A stretch of 37,119 bases of DNA from Verrucomicrobiota bacterium (GTDB taxonomy: Bacteria; Verrucomicrobiota; Verrucomicrobiia; Limisphaerales; BJHT01). Below are positions 21,429 through 29,992 of this stretch, in pieces. How positions within the stretch are numbered: position 1 is the stretch's first letter; each line of letters begins with the position of its first letter. The stretch lies in contig BJHT01000032.1 in NCBI GenBank assembly GCA_014193395.1, positions 1 through 37,119 on the forward strand. The letters are read 5' to 3'. The translations under genes were made by a program, and so were the position numbers. A model generated the notes under the pieces. It was not told where the DNA came from and made no database searches. It saw only the letters and a list, made by a program, of their open reading frames with translations.

Positions 21429-21434
21429 TAATTT

Positions 21435-22124
21435 ATGGGCCAGAAAGTAAATCCTATTGGTTTCCGGATGGGCGTCACGCGCGACTGGCGCTCTAAATGG
21501 TACGCCGAGAAAAAGGAATTCGGCCGTCTGCTCGCCGAGGACTATAACATTCGTGGCCTGCTCAAAAAGAAGCTCGAATCGGCTTCAGTGCCGAAGATTC
21601 TCATTGAGCGCGCGGCCAATCGTTGCCGTATCACCATCTTCACCGCCCGCCCTGGGGTAGTTATCGGACGGAAAGGCGCGGAGATTGATAAGATGAAGGA
21701 AGAGTTGGGCAAGATGACCGGCAAAGAGATTTACGTGGACATCCAGGAGGTCAAGACGCCGGAAATCGACGCGCAGTTGGTCGCTGAGAATATCGCGATG
21801 CAGTTGGAGCGCCGGGTGTCGTTTCGTCGCGCCATGAAGAAGGCGGTGCAGACGGCCATGGATTTCGGGGCCGAAGGTATTCGTGTCCGGGTGGCCGGGC
21901 GGCTCGGCGGTTCGGAAATCGCGCGGGTGGAAAAGTATCTGGAAGGCCGGGTGCCGTTGCACACACTGCGGGCGAATATTGATTACGGGTTCGCGGAAGC
22001 GCACACCGTGTATGGGAAGATTGGGGTCAAATGCTGGGTGTGCCGGGGCGAAAGCAAGCCCCAGAAGGCAGCTCAGACCACCTCCGAGTCAAAAACGTCG
22101 GCGGCTGTCGCCTCGCCAAACTGA
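21435..22124 (+). CDS. rpsC: Ribosomal protein uS3
   Basis: The 229-residue protein lines the mRNA entry channel. It has [20 protein letters not shown] at the N-terminus, the KH domain with [18 protein letters not shown], and a C-terminal domain with [20 protein letters not shown] and [10 protein letters not shown], then [15 protein letters not shown] Ser/Thr/Ala-rich tail of about 20 residues follows. The start is 6 nt after rplV. Confidence 0.98.
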   Translation: MGQKVNPIGFRMGVTRDWRSKWYAEKKEFGRLLAEDYNIRGLLKKKLESASVPKILIERAANRCRITIFTARPGVVIGRKGAEIDKMKEELGKMTGKEIYVDIQEVKTPEIDAQLVAENIAMQLERRVSFRRAMKKAVQTAMDFGAEGIRVRVAGRLGGSEIARVEKYLEGRVPLHTLRANIDYGFAEAHTVYGKIGVKCWVCRGESKPQKAAQTTSESKTSAAVASPN

Positions 22125-22142
22125 TTTTTCTTAGGACTGCTT

Positions 22143-22562
22143 ATGGCAATGATGCCCGCAAGAGTTAAGTATCGGAAAATGCAGCGGGGTAACCGCGCCG
22201 GCATGGCGTCGCGCGGCAACCAGGTTGCGTTTGGAGAATACGGTTTGCAGTCGTTGGAACGCTGCTGGCTGGATACCAAGCAAATTGAGGCGGCCCGCGT
22301 GGCCATCTCCCGGCACATGAAGCGCCGCGGCAAGGTTTGGATCCGTATCTTCCCGGACAAATCCTTCACCAAGAAACCCCTGGAAACCCGCATGGGTCAC
22401 GGCAAAGGTGGCGTCGAGTCCTGGGTCGCGGTGATCCGGCCGGCGAATATTTTGTTTGAAGTGGACGGCGTTCCCGAAGCCCTGGCGCGCGAGTCACTGC
22501 GGTTGGCGGCCACCAAGCTGCCGATCAAGACTAAGTTTATTTCCCGGCATAAAGTGGGATAA
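22143..22562 (+). CDS. rplP: Ribosomal protein uL16
   Basis: The 139-residue protein helps position the A-site t[69 protein letters not shown] and a C-terminal [12 protein letters not shown] are typical. The start chosen is ATG 22143; ATG 22149 or 22152 are alternatives giving products shorter by two or three residues. Confidence 0.97.
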   Translation: MAMMPARVKYRKMQRGNRAGMASRGNQVAFGEYGLQSLERCWLDTKQIEAARVAISRHMKRRGKVWIRIFPDKSFTKKPLETRMGHGKGGVESWVAVIRPANILFEVDGVPEALARESLRLAATKLPIKTKFISRHKVG

Positions 22563-22577
22563 CCATTTGGAACGAAG

Positions 22578-22778
22578 ATGAAGATGTCCGACTTGAAAGA
22601 TCTTAATATCAGCGAACTGGCCGCCAAGGGCCGGGATATTCGCCAGGAACTGTTTAACCTGCGGTTGCAGAAAGCAACCAGTCAGTTGGAAAAGCCGTCA
22701 CGGGTGAAGGCCTTGCGCCGGGACATCGCCCGCATCGAGACCCAGATGTCGGCACAACGTTTGAAAAAGACCGCCTGA
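22578..22778 (+). CDS. rpmC: Ribosomal protein uL29
   Basis: This 66-residue helical-hairpin protein lies near the tunnel exit. It shows LKDLNISELAAKGRDIRQEL, FNLRLQKATSQLEKPSRVKA and LRRDIARIETQM, the usual two-helix pattern. A second ATG at 22584 would shorten it by two residues. It sits between rplP and rpsQ as expected. Confidence 0.95.
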   Translation: MKMSDLKDLNISELAAKGRDIRQELFNLRLQKATSQLEKPSRVKALRRDIARIETQMSAQRLKKTA

Positions 22779-22790
22779 TTTACATTGTTT

Positions 22791-23081
22791 ATGGCAGACA
22801 GCACACTCATTCGGGGACAGCGCAAAGAACGGATCGGCGAAGTCGTCTCCAACAAGATGGCCAAGACCATCGTGGTCCAGGTCGAACGGCGCTATCGGCA
22901 CGCGCAGTTCAAGAAAGTCGTCACGAGCTATCACAAGTTCTACGCCCACGACGAGAAGAATGAGGCGAAGATCGGCGACAAGGTGCGCATTGAAGAGACC
23001 CGGCCCCTGTCCAAACTGAAGTGCTGGCGGCTGGTCGAAGTTCTCGATCGCAACAACCAGCCGACCTTGGTGGCGGCCTGA
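22791..23081 (+). CDS. rpsQ: Ribosomal protein uS17
   Basis: The 96-residue OB-fold protein is a primary binder of 16S r[23 protein letters not shown] and [20 protein letters not shown] are typical, followed by [23 protein letters not shown] 22791 follows a T-run 12 nt after rpmC; a TTG six nt upstream is less likely. Confidence 0.96.
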   Translation: MADSTLIRGQRKERIGEVVSNKMAKTIVVQVERRYRHAQFKKVVTSYHKFYAHDEKNEAKIGDKVRIEETRPLSKLKCWRLVEVLDRNNQPTLVAA

Positions 23082-23098
23082 TCCACTAACTACCTTTT

Positions 23099-23464
23099 AT
23101 GTTTCAAGTACGATCAATTTTGGATGTGGCCGACAACACCGGTGCCAAGCGCGCCGCGGTGATTGGCGTGCTCGGCAGCAACCAGCGTTTCGCCCGGATT
23201 GGGGACGTGGTCAAAGCGCATGTGAAGGAAGCGGCGCCAGATGGCACCGTCAAGAAGGGCGAGGTCGTGAATGCCGTGATCGTACGGACCCGCAAGGCGA
23301 TTCGCCGGACCGATGGTTCCTATCTGCGCTTTGATAACAATGCCTTGGTTATCATCGACAAGGAAAACAACCCCCGCGGCACGCGCATTTTCGGGCCGGT
23401 GGCGCGCGAGTTGCGCGAAAAGAAGTTCATGAAAATCATCTCGCTCGCCCCGGAGGTAATCTGA
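23099..23464 (+). CDS. rplN: Ribosomal protein uL14
   Basis: The 121-residue protein lies at the subunit interface and binds Rsf[21 protein letters not shown] and [20 protein letters not shown] are family hallmarks, as are [18 protein letters not shown] and the C-terminal [20 protein letters not shown]. Length is canonical. It is the first gene of the spc section. Confidence 0.98.
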   Translation: MFQVRSILDVADNTGAKRAAVIGVLGSNQRFARIGDVVKAHVKEAAPDGTVKKGEVVNAVIVRTRKAIRRTDGSYLRFDNNALVIIDKENNPRGTRIFGPVARELREKKFMKIISLAPEVI

Positions 23465-23466
23465 GT

Positions 23467-23748
23467 ATGCCAAAGATTCATGTTCGCAAAGACGACGAAG
23501 TGGTGGTCATCGCCGGGGCTGATCGCGGCAAGCGCGGTCGGTTGATCCGGGTGTTGACCGACAAGGAACGCGTGGTGGTGGAAGGGGTCGCGATGATCAA
23601 GCGCCACATGCGCAAGAGCCAGCAGCATCCCAATGGTGCGATTGTCGAGCGCGAGGGCACGATCCACATCTCCAATGTGATGCGGGCCGATCGCTATGAC
23701 GCCCGGAAGGCCAAGGGAGCAGTTGCAGCGACGACGCCGACGAATTGA
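23467..23748 (+). CDS. rplX: Ribosomal protein uL24
   Basis: The 93-residue assembly initiator has a KOW-type N-terminal domain (HVRKDDEVVVIAGADRGKRG) followed by GVAMIKRHMRKSQQHPNGAI. It is about 10 residues shorter than the E. coli protein, mostly in the C-terminal part, which here ends in an Ala-rich stretch. It has a rare good Shine-Dalgarno sequence (GGAGG, inside the end of rplN). Confidence 0.96.
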   Translation: MPKIHVRKDDEVVVIAGADRGKRGRLIRVLTDKERVVVEGVAMIKRHMRKSQQHPNGAIVEREGTIHISNVMRADRYDARKAKGAVAATTPTN

Positions 23749-23758
23749 CTGCAGGACT

Positions 23759-24304
23759 ATGAAATCGAGACTTTACAAGAAATACACCGACGACGTTCGT
23801 CCGGCGCTCATCGAGCGGCGGAAGTATAAGAATGTTCATGAGGTGCCGACGATTAAAAAAATCGTCATCAACATGGGTGTGAGCGCCTCGCTGGAAAAAG
23901 GTGCCGTGGATGACGCCGTCAAGGAATTGACCATGATTACCGGGCGAAAGCCGGTGGTTACCAAGGCCCGCAAGAGCATCGCCAATTTCAAGCTGCGCCA
24001 GGGGCAGGCGATTGGGTGCTTTGTAACGCTGCGCCGGGATGTGATGTATGAGTTCTTCGACCGCCTGGTAGCTTCCGCGCTGCCCCGCATTCGGGATTTC
24101 CGTGGCATTTCAGTCCGCTCCTTTGATGGTCGCGGAAGTTATACCCTCGGAGTCTCTGACCAGACTATTTTTCCGGAAATTGAACTGGATAAGATCAAGC
24201 GTCAGCAGGGCATGGACATTACGATTGTCACCAGTGCCAAGACGGATGGCGAAGCGTTGGATTTGTTGAAGTTGATGGGTATGCCGTTTGCCGAAGGAAA
24301 GTGA
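23759..24304 (+). CDS. rplE: Ribosomal protein uL5
   Basis: The 181-residue protein binds 5S rRNA and contacts P-site t[54 protein letters not shown] and the C-terminal [20 protein letters not shown] are typical. ATG 23759 gives [15 protein letters not shown], a normal start; the frame upstream within rplX is rejected. Confidence 0.97.
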   Translation: MKSRLYKKYTDDVRPALIERRKYKNVHEVPTIKKIVINMGVSASLEKGAVDDAVKELTMITGRKPVVTKARKSIANFKLRQGQAIGCFVTLRRDVMYEFFDRLVASALPRIRDFRGISVRSFDGRGSYTLGVSDQTIFPEIELDKIKRQQGMDITIVTSAKTDGEALDLLKLMGMPFAEGK

Positions 24305-24305
24305 T

Positions 24306-24575
24306 ATGGCTAAAACAAGCTGGATGGAACGAAACAAGAAGAAGCTGGCAACCGTCAAGAAATTCGCGGCGGTGCGGGCGGAACTCAAGGCAAAGCGCGA
24401 CTACGCCGGGCTGTCCAAACTGCCCCGCAATGCGAGTCCGACGCGGTTGGTGAACCGTTGCTCCCTGAGCGGGCGGCGGCGCGGTTTTCTGCGAAAATTT
24501 GGCGTCTCACGGCTGACCTTCCGCGAGTTGGCGTTAAATGGGTTGATCCCGGGTGTTATTAAAGCCAGTTGGTAA
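24306..24575 (+). CDS. rpsN: Ribosomal protein uS14, zinc-free type
   Basis: The 89-residue protein is the long form without a zinc ribbon: a single Cys in [20 protein letters not shown] replaces the CxxC pairs of the short form. [20 protein letters not shown] opens the protein. The start codon, 1 nt after the rplE stop, is preceded by AAGGA inside rplE, suggesting translational coupling. Confidence 0.96.
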   Translation: MAKTSWMERNKKKLATVKKFAAVRAELKAKRDYAGLSKLPRNASPTRLVNRCSLSGRRRGFLRKFGVSRLTFRELALNGLIPGVIKASW

Positions 24576-24579
24576 GCAT

Positions 24580-24966
24580 ATGACTGATCCGATTTCCGAC
24601 ATGCTCACGCGCATCCGCAATGCGAATCGCGCGCTGCTGCCCTATACCGAAATGTCCCACTCGAAGATCAAGGAGGGCATCGCCAAAATTCTCAAACGGG
24701 AAGGCTACATTGATGATTGCACCGTTGAGGGGAAGGGCCTCAAGATGCTGAAGTTGAAACTGAAATACCAGGGCCGGAAAGCCGTCATCGCGGGCCTGCG
24801 CCGGGTGAGCAAGCCCGGATTGCGCAACTACGCCGGCGCGACGGAGATTCCAAAGGTTCTGCGCGGCATGGGAACGGCTATTGTTTCCACCCCCAAAGGT
24901 GTGATGACCGGCACCGATGCCCAGAAGGAGAACGTGGGCGGCGAAGTTTTGTGTTTTGTCTGGTAA
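24580..24966 (+). CDS. rpsH: Ribosomal protein uS8
   Basis: The 128-residue protein binds the central 16S domain; in E. coli it represses the spc operon. MTDPISDMLTRIRNANRALL, KIKEGIAKILKREGYIDD, GLRRVSKPGLRNYAGATEIP and the C-terminal GVMTGTDAQKENVGGEVLCF are typical. ATG 24580 was chosen over an earlier in-frame ATG that lies within rpsN. Confidence 0.97.
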   Translation: MTDPISDMLTRIRNANRALLPYTEMSHSKIKEGIAKILKREGYIDDCTVEGKGLKMLKLKLKYQGRKAVIAGLRRVSKPGLRNYAGATEIPKVLRGMGTAIVSTPKGVMTGTDAQKENVGGEVLCFVW

Positions 24967-24978
24967 CTAGGAATCTCT

Positions 24979-25515
24979 ATGTCGCGCATCGGCAAACAAC
25001 CAATTACAATTCCCGCCAAAGTCAAGGTGACCTTGGATGGTCGCAAAGTGTCCGTGGAAGGCCCCAAGGGCAAGCTCCAGATGGAAATCCCCAAGCGCAC
25101 CGTGGCGGCGCTGACTGCGGGAACTCTGGTCGTAACCCGGCAGGGCGAAGATGCAGAAGCCAAGGCGCTGCACGGACTGACCCGCTCGCTGATCAATAAC
25201 ATGGTCAAAGGAGTGTTGGATGGCTTTGTCAAAAAGCTGGAGATTAATGGCGTTGGTTTCAAGGCGGCCGTGCAGGGTAAGAACGTGAACTTGGCGCTGG
25301 GCTATTCGCATCCGATCAACTATCCGATTCCCGATCAGATCAAGGTGACGGTCGAGGAAAATACCAAACTTACGATTGAAGGGCCGGACAAGCAGATGGT
25401 CGGCCGGGTGGCCGCTGAGATTCGCGGCTTCTATCCTCCCGAACCTTACAAAGGCAAGGGCGTGAAGTATTCGGACGAGCGCATTATCCGCAAGGAAGGC
25501 AAGACAGTTCAGTAA
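24979..25515 (+). CDS. rplF: Ribosomal protein uL6
   Basis: The 178-residue, two-domain protein lies near the factor-binding site. It begins MSRIGKQPITIPAKVKVTLD and contains LINNMVKGVLDGFVKKLEIN, LGYSHPINYPIPDQIKVTVE and, at the C-terminus, IRGFYPPEPYKGKGVKYSDE. Length is canonical. It follows rpsH by 12 nt. Confidence 0.97.
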   Translation: MSRIGKQPITIPAKVKVTLDGRKVSVEGPKGKLQMEIPKRTVAALTAGTLVVTRQGEDAEAKALHGLTRSLINNMVKGVLDGFVKKLEINGVGFKAAVQGKNVNLALGYSHPINYPIPDQIKVTVEENTKLTIEGPDKQMVGRVAAEIRGFYPPEPYKGKGVKYSDERIIRKEGKTVQ

Positions 25516-25526
25516 GATTTCGACTA

Positions 25527-25548
25527 GCCGGCGGTGATTACCGTCGGC
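25527..25548 (+). promoter_or_regulatory. Hairpin between rplF and rplR
   Basis: GCCGGCGGT (25527-25535) pairs with ACCGTCGGC (25540-25548) around GATT, with one G-T pair. No T-run follows, so it is not a terminator, and it ends 9 nt before the rplR start codon, where it would cover part of the ribosome-binding region. The role is inferred. Confidence 0.4.
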
Positions 25549-25557
25549 ACTTAGGAC

Positions 25558-25923
25558 ATGAGAAACGAAAAGAAAAACAGTCTGTTGCAACGTCGGCGCT
25601 GGCGCATCCGCAAAGAGGTTAGCGGCACGCCGCAGCGTCCGCGGATGAGTGTCCGTTTCACGGGCAAGAACATCCATGTGCAATTTGTTGATGATACGGC
25701 CGGGGTCACTCTGGCGAGCACCTCGACCCTGCACAAAAATCTGCCGGATCGTGCGACCCTCGGGGCCAACGTCAAAAGCGCCACGGTGATCGGGCGGACG
25801 GCGGCGGAGACGGCGCTTGGCAAAGGGATCACAAGTGTGGTCTTCGATCGAAGTGGCGCCCGTTACCACGGCAAGGTCAAAGCCTTGGCGGATGCCGCCC
25901 GCAGTGCGGGACTTAAATTCTAA
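25558..25923 (+). CDS. rplR: Ribosomal protein uL18
   Basis: The 121-residue protein binds 5S rRNA together with L5. RRRWRIRKEVSGTPQRPRMS, then VRFTGKNIHVQFVDDTAGVT, is typical, as is the C-terminal VVFDRSGARYHGKVKALADA. The start follows the hairpin in the 42-nt spacer after rplF. Confidence 0.96.
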   Translation: MRNEKKNSLLQRRRWRIRKEVSGTPQRPRMSVRFTGKNIHVQFVDDTAGVTLASTSTLHKNLPDRATLGANVKSATVIGRTAAETALGKGITSVVFDRSGARYHGKVKALADAARSAGLKF

Positions 25924-25943
25924 CTTACTAACTCAAAGCTATC

Positions 25944-26555
25944 GTGGCAGATAATATCGAACCAAAAGTGGCGGAGGCGGCCCGGCCCGCAAGCAATCGG
26001 TCACCCCGGATGGGGCGCGGCGGTCCGCGACGCAGCGGTCGCGAGGGCGGCGATTCGGGGGAAGGCCGTGCGGAGAGCGACTTGGTGGAGAAGGTCGTCG
26101 TGATCAATCGCTCCGCCAAGGTTGTCAAAGGCGGCCGCCGTTTCAGCTTCAGCGCACTGGTGGTCACCGGTGATCGCCGGGGCCGCGTTGGTCTGGGATT
26201 GGGCAAAGCCAAAGAGGTTGCGGATGCCATTCGCAAGGGTGGTGAGGTTTCCAAACAGTGCATGTCATCCGTGAAGCTGAGTGGCGCGACCATTCCGCAC
26301 GATGTCTTGTTCGAGTTTGGCGGCGCGCGCGTTTTGCTTCGTCCGGCCTCCCCTGGCACCGGCTTGATCGCCGGCAAGACGGTGCGAGCCGTGTTGGAAG
26401 CGGCGGGAGTTAAAGATATTTTGAGCAAGTCTCTCGGATCCAGCAACGCCGGGAACGTGGCCAAGGCCACCTTGGCGGCCCTCCAGAGTCTTCGCCTGCG
26501 GGAAGACATCATGAGTGCCCGCGGGTTTGCGCCCGAGCCGAAGAAGTCAGTCTGA
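25944..26555 (+). CDS. rpsE: Ribosomal protein uS5
   Basis: This 203-residue protein at the mRNA entry site affects decoding fidelity. The core has [40 protein letters not shown] and [20 protein letters not shown]. It begins with GTG 25944 and carries an N-terminal extension of about 45 residues rich in Gly, Arg and Glu (around [20 protein letters not shown]), which accounts for its extra length. No rpmD follows; rplO starts 14 nt later. Confidence 0.95.
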   Translation: MADNIEPKVAEAARPASNRSPRMGRGGPRRSGREGGDSGEGRAESDLVEKVVVINRSAKVVKGGRRFSFSALVVTGDRRGRVGLGLGKAKEVADAIRKGGEVSKQCMSSVKLSGATIPHDVLFEFGGARVLLRPASPGTGLIAGKTVRAVLEAAGVKDILSKSLGSSNAGNVAKATLAALQSLRLREDIMSARGFAPEPKKSV

Positions 26556-26569
26556 CCGGATTAATTTGT

Positions 26570-27037
26570 ATGCGCTTACACGATCTAAAACCTAGACACG
26601 GTTCCAAGCACCGACGGAAACGACTCGGCCAGGGTGAATCCAGCGGTCACGGCAAGACCAGCGGACGCGGTGGCAAGGGACAGTCGGCCCGGTCCGGCAG
26701 TTCCATTCGTCCCGGGTTCGAGGGTGGTCAGATGCCGCTCATCCGGCGGTTGCCCAAGCGGGGTTTTAATAACATCCGCCATGCGACGGTTTATATTCCG
26801 GTGAATCTCGAGGCGCTCAATAAGTTTGAAGAGGGCGCACGAGTTGACGAGGTCGCTTTGCGGGCGCTGGGGCTGGCAAATGGCCGGGCGGCCGGGATCA
26901 AGATTCTTGGCACTGGCAAACTGACCCGCAAGCTGGTCGTGGTGGCCAACCGGTTTAGTGCGCAGGCCCGCACGGCGATTGAGAGTCTGGGTGGAACCTG
27001 TGAATTGGTTCCCGCGAAGGCTGCGGTTAAGTCCTAA
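26570..27037 (+). CDS. rplO: Ribosomal protein uL15
   Basis: The 155-residue late-assembly protein has the Gly/Arg/Lys-rich N-terminus MRLHDLKPRHGSKHRRKRLG, then QGESSGHGKTSGRGGKGQSA, GFEGGQMPLIRRLPKRGFNN and the C-terminal globular part ending near ESLGGTCELV. It follows rpsE directly, without an L30 gene between them. Confidence 0.97.
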   Translation: MRLHDLKPRHGSKHRRKRLGQGESSGHGKTSGRGGKGQSARSGSSIRPGFEGGQMPLIRRLPKRGFNNIRHATVYIPVNLEALNKFEEGARVDEVALRALGLANGRAAGIKILGTGKLTRKLVVVANRFSAQARTAIESLGGTCELVPAKAAVKS

Positions 27038-27065
27038 GATGTTGGCCGCCCTGGTTATCTGAGTC

Positions 27066-28442
27066 ATGGTAAAATCGATCCTCAACACCTTCGCCAACTG
27101 CTTCAAGATTCCGGAGTTGAAGGAGCGCATTGTTTTCACCTTGGTGGTCTTGGCACTTTGCCGGGTGGTGTCGATGATACCCATCCCCGGTCTGAACGGT
27201 CATGCGTTGGCCGAGTTCTTCAAGAGCAATGCCCAGTCTTCCGAGGGGCTCTTGGGCATGTATAGCATGTTCACTGGCGGTGCGTTGGAGCGCTGCGCGG
27301 TGGGTTCTCTGGGAATCATGCCTTACATCAGTGCCACGATCATCATCCAGCTCCTTTCCGCAGTGATCCCGACGCTGTCCAAATTGGCACGCGAGGAGGG
27401 GGGGCGGGCGAAGATCATCCAGTACGGGCGCTTTCTTACTGTGTTGCTCTGTCTCGGGCAGGGCTGGGTCATGTCGGTTGGCTGGGAAAATCCAGAGAAA
27501 ATTCTGAGTGGTTTTCAAGGGGTCTTGGTGCAGTCCGATAATATTTGGTGGTATCGCATTCAGACCACGGTGGTTCTGACCACAGGAACACTTCTGTTGA
27601 TGTGGCTGGGCGAACAGATCACCGAGCGGGGCATTGGTAACGGAATCTCCTTGGTGATTACCGTTGGCATCATGGCGCGAATGCCGCAGGCCTTGCAGGC
27701 GATGTATGAGATGTTTGTCCCGCCGGCGGGAACCGAAGCCCGTTTCACGGTTTTCCATGGTATCGCATTGGTGCTGCTGCTGCTTGGGGTGGTTGCCGGC
27801 GTAATCGCCGTGACTCAGGCCCAGCGCAAGATTCCGGTGCAATATGCCCAGCGGGCCGTCGGTCGCAAGATTGTTCCCGGTGGTTCTTCGTTCATGCCGC
27901 TGCGCGTGAACTACGCGGGAGTCATGCCGATCATCTTCGCGCAGGCCATCCTGATGTTCCCGGAGAAAATATTCTATACATTGGGCAAGAGCATGGGGGT
28001 GCCGTTCTTCGAAGAGATAGCCCGCAAGCTGACTCATGGTGCCCCGGTCTATCTCTTGTTGGAAGGTCTGATGATTTTGTTCTTCTCCTATTTCTGGGTG
28101 GCGACCCAGTTCAACGAACTGCAAATTTCCGATGATTTGAAGAAATATGGCGGGTATATCCCGGGCGTGCGTCCCGGCGCGGCGACGAGTGATTTCCTCC
28201 ATCATGCCATGAGTCGGATCACCTTGGCGGGCGCAGTGTTTCTGGCTCTGATCGCGGTGCTCCCTACCATCATGGCGCAGAAGTGGAACATTAACTTTGC
28301 GGTGGCCCAGTTTTTCGGCGGCACCAGTATCTTGATTACCGTCGGCGTGATGCTCGACACCATGCGGCAGATGGAGTCCCATCTCCTGATGCGGCATTAT
28401 GATGGCTTCCTGAAAAAGGGACGCATCAAAGGCCGTTTTTAA
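27066..28442 (+). CDS. secY: Preprotein translocase subunit SecY
   Basis: The 458-residue channel protein has about ten membrane helices. LKERIVFTLVVLALCRVVSM begins helix 1; SMFTGGALERCAVGSLGIMP and YISATIIIQLLSAVIP form the plug and helix 2 area. GIGNGISLVITVGIMARMPQ, the cytosolic loop ending in FMPLRVNYAGVMPIIFAQAI, and the C-terminal FFGGTSILITVGVMLDTMRQ are typical. It follows rplO by 28 nt. adk, often next in other bacteria, is absent and map comes instead. Confidence 0.98.
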   Translation: MVKSILNTFANCFKIPELKERIVFTLVVLALCRVVSMIPIPGLNGHALAEFFKSNAQSSEGLLGMYSMFTGGALERCAVGSLGIMPYISATIIIQLLSAVIPTLSKLAREEGGRAKIIQYGRFLTVLLCLGQGWVMSVGWENPEKILSGFQGVLVQSDNIWWYRIQTTVVLTTGTLLLMWLGEQITERGIGNGISLVITVGIMARMPQALQAMYEMFVPPAGTEARFTVFHGIALVLLLLGVVAGVIAVTQAQRKIPVQYAQRAVGRKIVPGGSSFMPLRVNYAGVMPIIFAQAILMFPEKIFYTLGKSMGVPFFEEIARKLTHGAPVYLLLEGLMILFFSYFWVATQFNELQISDDLKKYGGYIPGVRPGAATSDFLHHAMSRITLAGAVFLALIAVLPTIMAQKWNINFAVAQFFGGTSILITVGVMLDTMRQMESHLLMRHYDGFLKKGRIKGRF

Positions 28443-28451
28443 CCGGCACTC

Positions 28452-28475
28452 AGTCTGTCGTTTGGACGGCAGATT
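28452..28475 (+). promoter_or_regulatory. Hairpin between secY and map
   Basis: AGTCTGTCGT (28452-28461) pairs with ACGGCAGATT (28466-28475) around TTGG, a 10-bp stem with two G-T pairs. No T-run follows. It lies in the 57-nt spacer and could act in mRNA processing or partial pausing; the role is inferred. Confidence 0.4.
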
Positions 28476-28499
28476 GATGACTTACCAACCAATCACGGC

Positions 28500-29276
28500 G
28501 TGATCATCATCAAGAATGAGCGTGAGTTGGGGTTGATGCGGGCGGCGGGCGCGGTGGCCGGGTCGGTTTTGGATGACGTTGCGGCGTTTATTGCGCCCGG
28601 TGTTTCGACCAAAGAGATTGATGAGTTTGCGGCCGCACGGATACGGCATTACGGGGCGCGCAGTGCGTTCCTAGGATATCGAAAATATCCGTGCAATATC
28701 TGCATCTCGGTGAATGAACAAGTGGTTCATGGTCTGGCTGGACTGCGACGGGTGCAGTTTGGTGACATCATAAGTCTGGATGTTGGCGTGATGTTTCAGG
28801 GTTTCATTGGCGACACCGCCCGGACGGTGGCCGTGGGCGGATGTGACTTGCAGGCCCAGAAATTGATTGATGTCACTGAGAAAGCCTTGTATGAAGGGAT
28901 TTCTCAGGCGGTGGCGGGAAATCGGGTGTCGGATATTTCGCGGGCGGTGCAGGAATGTGTGGAATCACACGGGTTCAGTGTGGTGCGGGAATTTGTCGGT
29001 CACGGTGTCGGCAGAACAGTGCATGAAGATCCGCAGGTGCCGAACTTTGTGGATGGCAAGTCTTCACCGAAGTTGCGGGCGGGAATGACCATCGCCATCG
29101 AGCCGATGGTCAACGCGGGCAAGCCGGAAGTCCGGGTGTTGAGCGATGGTTGGACAGTAGTTACGGCAGATGGTCTGCCGTCGGCGCATTTTGAACATAC
29201 CGTGATCATCACGGACGCAGCGGCAGAGATATTGACATGGCCAGAGAAGACGCTGTGCGGGTTGAAGGCCGGATAG
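28500..29276 (+). CDS. map: Methionine aminopeptidase, type I
   Basis: This 258-residue metallopeptidase removes the initiator Met from new proteins. The five metal ligands of the family are visible: Asp94 (SLDVG), Asp105 (GDTARTV), His168 (GHGVG), Glu201 (AIEPMV) and Glu232 (FEHTVI); substrate-binding His77 lies in NEQVVHG. The start is GTG 28500. The short N-terminus without a zinc-finger extension makes it type Ia. The 3' end overlaps infA by 40 nt in a different frame. Confidence 0.97.
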   Translation: MIIIKNERELGLMRAAGAVAGSVLDDVAAFIAPGVSTKEIDEFAAARIRHYGARSAFLGYRKYPCNICISVNEQVVHGLAGLRRVQFGDIISLDVGVMFQGFIGDTARTVAVGGCDLQAQKLIDVTEKALYEGISQAVAGNRVSDISRAVQECVESHGFSVVREFVGHGVGRTVHEDPQVPNFVDGKSSPKLRAGMTIAIEPMVNAGKPEVRVLSDGWTVVTADGLPSAHFEHTVIITDAAAEILTWPEKTLCGLKAG

Positions 29277-29458
29277 TGCAGACGCTGGGGCCGACGTTGT
29301 TTCGGGTGGTCTTGGGCAACGAACACAGTCTGCTCGGGTATCTCGGTTCCCGAGGGCGGGATCGAGCGATGAGCTATGCGCCGGGTGACCGGGTAATGCT
29401 TGAAGTTTCGCCCTTCGATTTGTCGAAGGGAACGATTTTGGAAAAGTTGATTAAGTAG
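29237..29458 (+). CDS. infA: Translation initiation factor IF-1
   Basis: This 73-residue OB-fold protein binds the A site of the 30S subunit during initiation. MAREDAVRVEGRIVQTLGPT matches the family start, and PGDRVMLEVSPFDLSKGTIL matches the conserved end. The middle is divergent: where most bacteria have HISGKMR and an IRI strand, this protein has YLGSRGRDRAMSYA. The start lies inside map (40-nt overlap), indicating translational coupling. The position map-infA-rpmJ-rpsM supports the call. Confidence 0.93.
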   Translation: MAREDAVRVEGRIVQTLGPTLFRVVLGNEHSLLGYLGSRGRDRAMSYAPGDRVMLEVSPFDLSKGTILEKLIK

Positions 29459-29467
29459 AACAGATTT

Positions 29468-29581
29468 ATGAAAGTTCGCGCATCAGTAAAAAAGCTTTGC
29501 GAGCACTGCAAAGTGGTCAAACGCAAAGGCGTTATTCGCGTCATTTGCACCAACGCCCGCCACAAACAACGTCAAGGTTAA
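29468..29581 (+). CDS. rpmJ: Ribosomal protein bL36
   Basis: This 37-residue zinc-ribbon protein of the 50S subunit runs from ATG 29468 to TAA at 29579-29581. It starts [17 protein letters not shown], and the zinc ligands Cys11, Cys14, Cys27 and His32 are all present, so it is the zinc-binding form. It lies 9 nt after infA and 7 nt before rpsM. Confidence 0.96.
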   Translation: MKVRASVKKLCEHCKVVKRKGVIRVICTNARHKQRQG

Positions 29582-29588
29582 GCAAGTT

Positions 29589-29984
29589 ATGCCACGTATT
29601 CTCGGAGTTGACATCCCGCCCCACAAACGCATCGACATTTCATTGCGCTATATTTACGGAATCGGACCGGTTAATGCCAAGGTCGTCCTGACAAAGGCGG
29701 CCGTGGATCCGTCTATTCGCGCGAAGGACCTCACTGAGCAGCAATTGTCCCAGATCGTTCACGCCATCTTGGACGGGAAGTATGTCATTGAAGGTGACTT
29801 GCGGCGCGAACTCGGTCTCAATCTCAAGCGGCTGCAAGGTATCAAATGCCACCGTGGCATCCGGCACCTTCGGAGCCTGCCCGTGCGTGGTCAACGCACC
29901 CAGACCAATGCGCGCACGCGCAAAGGCCCGCGGCGCACCGTCGGTGTGCAACGCAACCCCAACGCTAAGACCGGTATTCATTGA
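29589..29984 (+). CDS. rpsM: Ribosomal protein uS13
   Basis: This 131-residue protein of the 30S head contacts P-site tRNA and bridges to L5. [20 protein letters not shown] and [14 protein letters not shown] form the N-terminal domain; [20 protein letters not shown] and [14 protein letters not shown] form the basic tail. Length is slightly above average. It opens the alpha-operon section. Confidence 0.98.
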   Translation: MPRILGVDIPPHKRIDISLRYIYGIGPVNAKVVLTKAAVDPSIRAKDLTEQQLSQIVHAILDGKYVIEGDLRRELGLNLKRLQGIKCHRGIRHLRSLPVRGQRTQTNARTRKGPRRTVGVQRNPNAKTGIH

Positions 29985-29992
29985 TTGTCGTT

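Noticed and set aside
27027..28397. 456-codon open frame on the minus strand over secY
   Set aside because: Antisense to secY, with a His/Gln-rich product lacking any motif.
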